Source: Luzula sylvatica
Taxonomy: Eukaryota; Streptophyta; Magnoliopsida; Poales; Juncaceae
NCBI GenBank assembly: GCA_946800325.1
Contig: OX326961.1
Coordinates: 10,208,655-10,272,654 of the forward strand
Reading direction: 5' to 3'
Length of the DNA stretch: 64,000 nucleotides
A program made the position numbers and the translations under genes. Below, piece by piece: positions 56,146 through 64,000 of this stretch. How positions within the stretch are numbered: the first letter of the stretch is position 1; each line of letters starts with the position of its first letter. The notes under the pieces were generated by a model, which did not search any database, was not told where the DNA came from, and saw nothing but the letters and a program-made list of their open reading frames with translations.

Positions 56146-56164
56146 ATTATGACCAGAGGCGGAT

Positions 56165-56166
<2 letters not shown>

Positions 56167-56205
<39 letters not shown>
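56167..56205 (+). repeat. 39-base poly-G run
   Basis: An unbroken run of 39 G just inside the left terminal repeat of the MITE, probably expanded from the short GGGG of its end. It could form G-quadruplex structures, and such runs are also prone to sequencing and assembly length errors. Confidence 0.95.
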
Positions 56206-56206
<1 letters not shown>

Positions 56207-56316
56207 GCGGGAGGTAAAACATGTGTAGTGGTTTCGTTGGTGAAGAATGAAGGTGATTTCGTTGGTTTCGAAGTAATAATTATGATAAATTTGTCTATAT
56301 TTCACAAAGATTAACG

Positions 56317-56370
56317 TAGTGTAGTGGTAAAATATGTGTTTAGTAAGTGTGAGGTCTTGAGTTTGAAACC
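56317..56370 (+). promoter_or_regulatory. tRNA-like A-box and B-box inside the MITE
   Basis: TAGTGTAGTGG (56,317-56,327) fits the pol III A-box pattern TRGYNNANNNG. GTTTGAAACC (56,361-56,370) is a degenerate B-box, 44 bp downstream. The spacing is like that in tRNA genes and SINEs. No tRNA fold follows, so this is at best a tRNA-derived fragment. Confidence 0.35.
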
Positions 56371-56446
56371 CTCAGACTACGTATTCTGAAATTTTTTTAA
56401 TCCGGCCCCCCCTATATATTCGTTCTGGATCCCCCCTGATTATGAC

Positions 56447-57477
56447 CTTGTAATCTTCTCAAATTCAATGACATGTTTTCTCTTCATCATCCTTAATTAC
56501 TATCTAGGGAGCATATTCATCAAAGCAGGAATTAATTTCGTCATCTAATCTACTTAAGCAAGTTCATTGTACATACGAAATTTCACTGTGACCCAGTGGT
56601 TTTTATTTATTTATTACTCTTCTCTTTTGTTTGTAAGGAATTTGGTTCAGAGGCCAGAAAAGACGGATTTAATTAGTATTTAGTAGACTAATTAATTTTT
56701 CTTATTGTTATCACAAAATATACGAAGCATCAAGTTGTGTTCTTCAAACATCACGAAGGTCTTGTTCTTAAGCCAACATGGATAAATGGTTCATGACTAC
56801 AGAATTATCAATATTTGTCTCGTCAGGAAAGTTAGGTAACTATTTAAGAAGGAAACGAATCAAGGAAGCGTGATGTCAGAAAGGGTAAAATCGGTATTAG
56901 AAAAAAATGAACTAAATTGCGCTCAATTCCTCCCAAAAATAATGCTTAAAATATCAGATCCCAATTTGAATATTGCAACACCTCATCTTGAATTACCAAA
57001 TTTCATCATGAATTGTATACTTAATGTCTACTAAATTTGTTAATGATGATATGGTTTTGTAAATTAATTGTGTCCGAATTGGAGTAAAAAATACAGACTA
57101 ATTGAAATGTTAGATTGATTTTGATGAAATAACTTTCCCATTAATTTTTATGATACTCAATTACCCAGATTTAGAAATACAAATTAACAGTATCGTTTAT
57201 TGAAATATTGAGTAATTATATCTAATCATTTTGCGAAATGATACAGCAATATAATCATTTTGAATATACTTAAATGGTGTTTTAACTGGATTGGATGTGT
57301 TGAAATTACCAAAACATAAATAGTACATTTTGAGTGTGTATTCAATTTCATGATAAACGGTAAATAATTGTACATGGACTCACATTAAGGAGCATTTATG
57401 CACGTAACTCAATTTGAATTGCCTTTATTAGTCACAAATCGAAGATACTCACGTGAAATCTGTGAAACATAGCAAAG
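56447..57477. other. AT-rich intergenic stretch
   Basis: No ORF, RNA gene or transposon terminus that I can support. Confidence 0.5.
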
Positions 57478-57650
57478 GCGTATTTTAAAGACGTTTTAGT
57501 TAATTAGTTTTAAAGCGAAGATCGTCTGAATTATTCCACAAATCCAACTTTCGAGCAATTCAATACATGCTCATTCATTAAAAAATAGCCAAGACGTATT
57601 TTAAAGAAGTTTTAATCAATTAGTTTTAAGCGATGATCAATTATTCCAAT
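57478..57650 (+). repeat. Diverged direct repeat, about 114-bp spacing
   Basis: A stretch containing GCGTATTTTAAAGACGTTTTAG (shown in part: CGTATTTTAAAGA), then TAATTAGTTTTAAAGCGAAGATC, near 57,478-57,530, returns as CGTATTTTAAAGAAGTTTTAATCAATTAGTTTTAAGCGATGATC (shared words CGTATTTTAAAGA and AGTTTTAA) near 57,595-57,640. Copies are diverged, so this is an old local duplication. Confidence 0.6.
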
Positions 57651-57710
57651 TGTAAACTAATATGACTTGGAGAATACCATTGCAAAACAAATCTAGTACA
57701 AATCAAGAGT

Positions 57711-57751
57711 TAATTGCAAATGTGTGTTTTCAGAGCACACATTTGCAATTA
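57711..57751. repeat. Perfect inverted repeat: 16-bp arms, 9-bp loop
   Basis: Arm TAATTGCAAATGTGTG (57,711-57,726), loop TTTTCAGAG, and the exact complement CACACATTTGCAATTA (57,736-57,751). A second small hairpin (TTATGA, loop TATTG, TCATAA) overlaps its right end at 57,749-57,765. The arms are too short for a typical plant miRNA precursor. It may be a transposon relic or simple palindrome; function unknown. Confidence 0.9.
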
Positions 57752-57765
57752 TGATATTGTCATAA

Positions 57766-58420
57766 CATAATGGAATTGATGAGTGTTCATGTTTTCCTTA
57801 ATGTGCTTATGTCAATTTAAGCCTACTTACCCAATTCACATATGTTGCTGATATTATAAATTATTGTTGTTGTTGTTAATATGAATATCACCACTCATGT
57901 TCCTTTCACAGGTACACATATATATTTCATTAATTAAAAGCAATATCATCATCATTATTATTTTAACTCTGTGAAATTGTAGGCAAAGGTTTATTAGAAT
58001 TTAGGAACTCCAAGGGAAAATATGCAAAATTATTTTATGACGTGCAAGTTCTAGTGAGACTTGCGCGTTAAATGAGATGTTTTTATTGTAAATATTCATA
58101 ACATTATCCACGTGGTTAAATAGTTCCTTCCTCGATGAAAGATGCAGTGGCTTTTCTTTAAATTTTCTTAAGATGAAAAATTGTTTGTATCTTAGGCATG
58201 ATGCTGGATTTGCTTTCACAAATTCCCTTTTGACATTTCTTTAATTGTTTTTTGTTTGAAGTTTGTGTGGGATATTATTGTAAGTTTATTGTTTCCAAGA
58301 ATGATTTAGGTTTTATGTGGGAATGTTAGGACATTATTGCATATTAATAATATGTATAAAGTAAGAAAAATTCTTGCTTATATATGAGGTCACATCATTT
58401 ATTTTTTTGGTTTATTTACA
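57766..58420. other. AT-rich intergenic stretch
   Basis: No gene supported. A 72-codon minus-strand ORF (58,001-58,219) shows no domain I recognise and lacks any clear promoter or splice context. Short (TTG)n and (ATC)n runs occur near 57,865 and 57,945. Confidence 0.5.
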
Positions 58421-58740
58421 TTTTGGTTTTTTTTTACGAACTTATTTTATATTTTGGTATTTTTTTACATTTTGATCTTTTTTAGTTATATTTGGGTCTT
58501 TTTTTACATTTTGATCATTTTTTTTTATTTTTCATTTTTTTTTAAATTTGCTCATTGGGTAGGGTTATTTATGCAATTTCGTAAGTTCAAATATATTTTT
58601 TTGTAATTTTTCTTTTTACCCAATTTTTTTTCTTTTTACATTTGGACCTTTTTTTGCTTTTCAATTTTTTTTGTATTTGCTCATTTTGCACGGGTATATA
58701 TGAAATTTTGTAACCTCAAATGTATGCGAGTTTTTTTTGT
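58421..58740 (+). repeat. T-rich degenerate repeat with about 128-bp duplication
   Basis: Many variants of a TTTTTACATTTTGATC-like word recur in a T-rich tract. A larger pair, ATTTGCTCATT followed by a GGGT-containing step and a TATGNAATTT-type word, starts near 58,546 and again near 58,674. It lies about 340 bp before the plus-strand Helitron-like end and could belong to that element. Confidence 0.6.
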
Positions 58741-59056
58741 CATTTGCCCGTTGTATCCATATTACACATTGTGATCCTTTAATGAATCGTAACTATAATG
58801 TATATATTGACATCAAATATATTTGCGAATATGTCATGATTATATTAATCGATTTTAAAAACACCTGAACAAATGTCATTTATACAAATTATATCAAACT
58901 AATTTCATGAATCTTATGCATCTATTGATATCATGATATTTGCAAATATGTCATGATTAGATTAATTTAGTTCAAATGCACGTGCGTTAATTCGCATAAG
59001 AGTTAATTTTATTTAAATAATTATATAAAAAACATGTAAAAAAATAGATATGTTGT

Positions 59057-59085
59057 CCCACGCGATTGTGCGGGGATAAAGCTAG
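59057..59085 (+). mobile_element. Candidate Helitron 3' terminus (plus strand)
   Basis: CCCACGCGATTGTGCGGG can fold as a 7-bp stem with one mismatch and one wobble around a GATT loop (59,057-59,074). CTAG (59,082-59,085) follows 7 bp later, then T. Hairpin plus CTRR plus T is the Helitron 3' signature; both stem defects look like C to T or G to A decay. No 5' end was identified. Confidence 0.4.
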
Positions 59086-59167
59086 TACTATATGTGATTT
59101 TTGATGAGACATTGTTAAATGAATTTATATAATGATGTTGTTGAGTTAAAATTGGTATTGGTATTAT

Positions 59168-59575
59168 CTAAACATTGTTAAATGAATTTGTCTATTGAAA
59201 GATTGATTCCTAAATCTCAAGTTTTCATCAACCTACATTTCACCCAATACATTTCAGTCCTTCAGTAACATAAAGATATAAAATCTTGCATTCCATACAT
59301 GTAGAGTTAATTTGGTTCCATAATTCAAAACGTACACATACAAGACCAACTAAATTAATTTGTATCACCTAAACATTGTATCGTGAAACATGGATTCCTT
59401 CAAATTTTCAATCCATCTACATTGCATTGCACCCATTACATTTCAGTCCTTTTCCATACGTGCATAGCTAAATTGTATCTTACACAGTTCCATAATTCAA
59501 AACATACGCATACAAGACAAACTAAATGAATTTGTATCATCTAAACATTGTGAAATGAATTTGTCGCTGAAATTA
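59168..59575 (+). repeat. Two diverged direct copies, 172-201 bp apart
   Basis: CTAAACATTG occurs at 59,168, 59,369 and 59,541. ATTTCAGTCCTT and TTCCATAATTCAAAAC each occur twice in the same order (59,251 and 59,440; 59,316 and 59,488). Spacing varies because of small indels. No family recognised. Confidence 0.7.
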
Positions 59576-60447
59576 TTTTGTGGTTGAGTTTGTATCCACC
59601 AAATTCGGAAATTTCTATTTATTAATAATCTCAATTAGTATAAATCAAATATATTTTGATATATTCAATGAGTTTATCTTATTCATAAAAGCATCCTAAC
59701 AAAAAATTTATTTTCTTATCGTATGATCCGAACTCCTGTCAAGGAATATCAACAATCATATTGAAAACAAATAAAATCAGGGATATCTGAAACTTACGTC
59801 AATTACAAAATGCCAAATTAGGATTAATCCCCAAAATTACTTTGTCTTCGGCCCCATTAGACTGCTCTGTAAGCACACATTCTCAATTAACTCTTGATAT
59901 TATAGTCACAATTCAAAATTTCAAATCATCCCAATATTTCTTTTTCTTGCAAGAGGTATCTTATTTGGGCCTGTTTTGAATGATTTTTTGCAATTCAGCC
60001 CAATAATTCTCAAATTTAATGAAGGGAGATACTTCTGTTGAGCAAGACCAACTCTACGCTTTTCTATTTCTTGCCCATTTCTCCTTGCCTAATTATTTCC
60101 TTCACTAACAAAAATAAAAAGAAAAAAAATGATACTTTCTAGGGTTATACACGCAAAAGTTACGACCGTATAATATTTTCTGATTCAGAAGTGATCAAAG
60201 GAAAAGAGCAAACTAATGAATGTGAAACTTTGAACACACCCAAGGATTAAAAAATGAAAATAAATAAGTTTGAAAGGTATAAATGCAAAATCAACAGTTT
60301 TGCTTGGCTTGATAAAATGAGAGTATTGAGCTTCTATGAAGTATGAACTATGAAGTCATACGTGCCAATACAACTTCTGGTTCCGCCCGCGGAGCTCTCG
60401 ATTATTTTTGAATTTTTTTCTTCACAGTTCACAGTTAACACTTCAAT
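59576..60447. other. Intergenic stretch with two site II-like words
   Basis: No ORF supported. TGGGCC (59,966-59,971) and AGCCCA (59,997-60,002) lie about 30 bp apart, as in some plant promoters, but no gene start follows on either strand. A GC-rich patch (CCGCCCGCGGAGC) lies near 60,385. Confidence 0.45.
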
Positions 60448-60450
60448 TTG

Positions 60451-60855
60451 AATTTGAAGATTTTTCTTGCTGTTTAAAAATAATATTTTAAGGTATGTTG
60501 TGTTGGATCTCTTATAATAAACATGGTTTGAATTTGAAGATTTTTCTTGCTGTTTAAAAATAATATTTTAAGGTATGTTGTGTTGGATCTCTTATAATAA
60601 ACATGGTTTGAATTTGAAGATTTTTCTTGCTGTTTAAAAATAATATTTTAAGGTATGTTGTGTTGGATCTCTTATAATAAACATGGTTTGAATTTGAAGA
60701 TTTTTCTTGCTGTTTAAAAATAATATTTTAAGGTATGTTGTGTTGGATCTCTTATAATAAACATGGTTTGGTTTGAATTTGAAGATTTTTCTTGCTGTTT
60801 AAAAATAATATTTTAAGGTATGTTGTGTTGGATCTCTTATAATAAACATGGTTTG
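60451..60855 (+). repeat. Minisatellite: five identical 80-bp units
   Basis: Units start at 60,451, 60,531, 60,611, 60,691 and 60,776 with AATTTGAAGATTTTTC and end ACATGGTTTG. All five are identical base for base by eye; the only irregularity is a 5-bp GTTTG duplication between units four and five. Full identity in AT-rich intergenic DNA implies very recent expansion or copy-number instability. It is unrelated to the 124-bp satellite. Confidence 0.97.
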
Positions 60856-62300
60856 AGGGTATATGATTCACAATCCGCGGTCACTTTTGTATTATTTGCA
60901 TGTTTAAGTATTAATTATTGGTATTTGACACTGATCTCCACTTGGATCCAATAGTCAAATTAATTTGCAATCTAAAAAACACAAATTTGCGGAGCTTAAA
61001 ATATATAATCATCACATTTGCATATCATATTAAATCTATATAATTTTAGAAACTTAACTGCAATACATTTTTAGTAAACAAAAATAAAATATTAACCTGG
61101 ATTCGAACTTACAAACTCGAGTCCAATCTCTTTAAAATCATATTCAATCAGTATGGAATGGGTTGTTTTTGCCATTATACGTATTTCATTTGTTATTATT
61201 TTCTAATATCATAATAAATTGATAAGAATTATGTTCATATCGTTATAAAATGCAAATATTAAAGAAAATAGAGAGTTATTCATGATAATCTTGCATACGT
61301 AATTTATTTTGTAAGGGTATTCTTGAATTTTTTTGTTGGCAAACGATTGAAATTGCAATGTATATAATATTGAACAAGATTGTCATCTTAGAGGTGTCAT
61401 GATGATGGTATATAATCGAAATGTTGGTTTATTGTTTATTGGCTCCTGTAAAATTGAATTTTGTGTATTCAGATTAATCAGTGCCAATCCACACATAGAA
61501 TTGGATTAGACAAGAAAGAACATCGATACAATGTGTGAGAGAGAACATAACATGATAGCAATCTCCAATTATATTTACAAACTATATCATTTTAAAAAGT
61601 AACTATACAGTATATGAGAGTTCAGTATATATTTATGCCACTATATCATTGTTAGTATAAATTTACCAATGTATCTTTACACATTTAATTAGTGAAATAC
61701 ATCATATACGAATATAATTATAAATTTCAGTATATTCTAGCTTAATTAGGTGTATACCATAAACGAAATTAGCTATCACGATATATTATCAATGAACACC
61801 ATAATTAGCCTAATCTTATAATTAAATGCATTTATAAGGTGGAGTATAACAATAGTCCTAAAAAATGTCACATATTTGGAGTACCAATATGAATATGAAT
61901 TTATTTCAATTTGAAATGCATCTCTATTTAGGAGCTATTATCGAACCCATGTTAGAATATACGTTTGTGAAATATCTCGATTGACTAATATTTACTGATT
62001 AGCGTGCATTAATTTCATATTTTTAATAATCCCATATTAGTCACTTTACCTCATAAAAAAGTCCACAAAATAAATCTCATTTGAAAAAGCCTGAGGAGGT
62101 AATTAAGTTTAAAAAGAAAAATCAAAATGTATTGGACTGGCTCATGGCTCCCATACCCAACAAAAGAATGGAACAAAAATTCTCGATTTAGTAAAATTGG
62201 AAGCCTTGCATGATTACATCCCTCTCAATTAGAATAATAGATAGATATTGGTCAAGACTTCTTTATGTGGATTAGGCCACTGGATGACCTTGAGAATGCT
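60856..62300. other. AT-rich intergenic stretch with a tRNA-like B-box
   Basis: No gene supported. On the minus strand AGTTCGAATCC (near 61,098-61,109) matches the pol III B-box, and the sequence before it (GAGATTGGACTCGAG) resembles the middle of tRNA-derived SINEs. No A-box, tail or target duplication was found, so a SINE remnant is only a suggestion. Confidence 0.4.
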
Positions 62301-63140
62301 CAATTAAATCTCCCTACTACTATCGAGTCCATAAATTCTTGTCCCATTTGCAACTCTAAACTTATGAAGTAATACAAATATAATCAAGACAATGTTTGGG
62401 CCATTGGCCACATCAGTATGTGAATCGCATATTTCTTGTGATAATATTGGCGGTAAAAATATGTTGGATAGAGGGGTTTCGAGTTTGTACAACTTAGTGG
62501 GGAACAAAGAGCCTTTGAGTTTGTGAGGCATTCACATGAGGAGGAGGGGGAAGACGAGATCTGGTCGCCATGGCGATCTTCTTTATCATGCAACGCACAA
62601 TATAGAGGCGGGGGAGAAAGGTATGGACCATAGTTGATTAGTTGTAATAATGTACAACAAAAGTAGTCACAATAATAAGATAACATATAGTCGGCATAAC
62701 AATGATTAGACTTAATTATACAGTTAATAATTAATTTGGATTAATAATTTGTACTAATAGACTAGAAAATTTATTGTCATATAATATAATAATGTTTATT
62801 GTCATATAAAAATAAATAATGAACATCTAATATGTTCAAATTCTTTCTTGTGTCTATTTCTAACGAAATTCCTATTTTTCGGGAGCTCCACGTCACCTGC
62901 TTCCCTCTCATGGGTTTTGTTCGTTTTTCTGTGATTTTTTTCGTGTGGTTTGGTGTTGTGCTTTTCTCTGCCATCTGATATGATTTGTTATTGTTTCGTG
63001 ATGGTTTGTTTAAGGCCGTGTGATTTGGGGTCGGTTATTCTTAGCCGTTTGATTTGAAATTGATGTTGTCGGTTGGCATTGTTGTCGAATGGACTCGGTA
63101 TATGTGTTATGCAGTTCTTTCTTAACGATTCACGGGCTAT
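62301..63140. other. Intergenic stretch with weak minus-strand ORFs
   Basis: Three overlapping or nearby minus-strand ORFs (62,304-62,531; 62,384-62,686; 62,777-62,974) have no recognised domain. The last, 65 codons, has a good start context (CAGATGGCAG) and a hydrophilic, lysine-rich N-terminus (MAEKSTTPNHTKK), but it runs into low-complexity AT-rich DNA at its 3' end. It could be a short first exon or chance. Base composition around 62,850-63,300 is less AT-rich than the neighbours. Confidence 0.35.
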
Positions 63141-63142
63141 CC

Positions 63143-63230
63143 ACCACGTGGTCCGTGTCTTTTAGGTATTTTTGTGTACGTGGTTTGTGTCTTTTTATAG
63201 TGTACCGTGGACAGAGGGGTTTTATATAAG
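63143..63230. promoter_or_regulatory. Possible promoter: G-box palindrome and TATA-like words
   Basis: A 10-bp palindrome, ACCACGTGGT (63,143-63,152), contains the G-box core CACGTG bound by plant bZIP and bHLH factors. TATATAAG (63,223-63,230) would serve a plus-strand gene. CTATAAAAAG, read on the minus strand from 63,200 to 63,191, would serve a leftward one. A CT-rich patch (TTTCCCTTCTCCGTC) follows the plus-strand TATA at the distance expected for a start site. No convincing ORF lies downstream on either strand. Confidence 0.3.
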
Positions 63231-63868
63231 TTGTCTTTCCCTTCTCCGTCTTCTTGATTTTTCATATTTTAACTTGGCGATTATTTTGCCAGATGAATTT
63301 CTTTGTTGTTTTTCTTTAGTTCATTGTGTAACCTGATAGGCCCGTTAGTTTTCATATGTTTCTTTTTGAAGTTTTCATATGTTTCTTATATGGCAATTGG
63401 ACTCATATTGTAGTTGGTCGAGTTTGTGACAAAAAAAATATATATATGTCGTGAAAAGTGATGGGTTCAATTGATGGAAGATCACCAAACTTTATCCATT
63501 TATTCCAAATAAAAAAAAATATGTATATGATATTTTAGTACACGAGATTAGTAATATGAGATTAGAAATCGATATATTCTTTTATCAAAGAAAAGCCAAT
63601 AAAAAACTCTCGTTTATAAATAAATATGAGTTTTAGGTGTCTCCAAATTAATATAATTAGTTGCCAAGAGTATGTGCAGAATTATTTATAAGATTAGTAA
63701 AACCCTTTTATTTTTCTTCCATCTTATTAAACTATTGCAAAACAATTTGTATTCATTACAAAGCTTATAAAACAAATTGTAAAACAATTGATTATTTCAA
63801 AATCAATACTAATACTAAAAAACATAATTCTCAACAACAACAAAAAACCCAAAAAAAAAAAAAACTTT
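63231..63868. other. AT-rich intergenic stretch
   Basis: No gene supported. The right part (63,780-63,865) is A-rich with a run of 14 A, which on the minus strand would be the T-rich 3' region after the partial CDS at the edge. A plus-strand ORF at 63,661-63,906 is low-complexity and rejected. Confidence 0.45.
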
Positions 63869-64000
63869 CTAAAACCCCTGACAGAAACAATGCGTCAACT
63901 TCCTAGCTGTACGGGTCACTCTCCTCCGAAAACCGCGTCGTGTGTCCACCTCATGCAATATTTCGCCTAGAGTAATCTTGGCCGGTATGGAAAGGGTAGC
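63869..64000 (-). CDS. Possible 3' end of a minus-strand gene (partial, unknown product)
   Basis: The minus-strand frame is open from the window edge for 43 codons to a TAG (63,869-63,871). The peptide starts ATLSIPAKITLGEI, continues with a basic stretch (RRGFRRRVTRTARK) and ends CFCQGF. Base composition rises to about half G+C here, against the AT-rich surroundings, and a T-rich region resembling a 3' UTR follows the stop. I do not recognise the protein. The rival is a 26-codon plus-strand ORF starting ATGCGTCAACTT at 63,890, after a plausible leader (ACAGAAACA). The two cannot be separated without the sequence to the right. Confidence 0.35.
   Translation of the reverse strand, partial: ATLSIPAKITLGEILHEVDTRRGFRRRVTRTARKLTHCFCQGF

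Larger units (their letters stand above)
56146..56446 (+). mobile_element. hAT-like MITE with 8-bp target-site duplication
   Basis: The element spans 56,154-56,438 (285 bp) and is flanked by a perfect 8-bp direct repeat, ATTATGAC (56,146-56,153 and 56,439-56,446). Its left end reads CAGAGGCGGATCC. The right end read inward is CAGGGGGGATCC, a near-match. Terminal CAG/CTG, short imperfect inverted repeats and an 8-bp duplication are hallmarks of the hAT superfamily. It has no ORF, so it is non-autonomous. It also holds a 39-base G run and tRNA-like boxes. An intact target duplication suggests a fairly recent insertion. Confidence 0.82.

Noticed and set aside
58001..58219. 72-codon minus-strand ORF
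   Set aside because: No family resemblance and no supporting signals; length is within chance for this base composition.
61098..61109. tRNA gene suggested by a B-box match
   Set aside because: No cloverleaf, A-box or terminator around it; kept only as a possible SINE trace.
62304..62686. Two overlapping minus-strand ORFs of 75 and 100 codons
   Set aside because: They overlap in different frames and neither shows a domain; I could not tie them to a transposon or gene.
63661..63970. Two overlapping plus-strand ORFs near the right edge
   Set aside because: Both run through A-rich low-complexity sequence (KKPKKKKN, QQQQKTQKKKK). Only the last 26 codons of the second look plausible, and they compete with the minus-strand frame.

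Overview
The window looks like nuclear DNA of a flowering plant, probably a eudicot. It is AT-rich, its one clear gene has short GT-AG introns and belongs to the plant DUF724 family, and the flank carries plant-type transposon traces. I cannot name the species.

About 80% of the window (1 to about 50,834) is one uninterrupted head-to-tail satellite array. The monomer is 124 bp and about 28% G+C; I estimate roughly 413 copies, and the array runs off the left edge. Length is tightly conserved. Apart from single-base changes I saw only four length variants: a 95-bp monomer with one fixed 29-bp deletion (12 copies), two kinds of +1 monomer, and one 54-bp remnant near the right edge. These markers show a layered higher-order structure made of tandem duplications of 7, 14, 23, 26/27, 37 and 39 monomers. 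Many variants are C to T or G to A changes at the four CpGs of the monomer. No transposon or gene interrupts the array.

The array ends sharply at about 50,834 beside a 32-bp (AT)n tract. The right flank (50,908-64,000) is ordinary AT-rich intergenic DNA. It holds one well-supported three-exon gene (53,361-54,287, 261 aa). This is a DUF724 C-terminal domain protein without Agenet domains, and its upstream region has site II (GGCCCA) elements and a telo-box. Further right are a complete 285-bp hAT-like MITE with an 8-bp target duplication, a 39-base G run and tRNA-like boxes; two candidate Helitron 3' ends; a perfect 16-bp-arm hairpin; several diverged direct repeats; and a minisatellite of five identical 80-bp units. 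At the right edge is the possible 3' end of a minus-strand gene. There is no operon-like or cooperating set of genes here. The notable content is the satellite and its amplification history.
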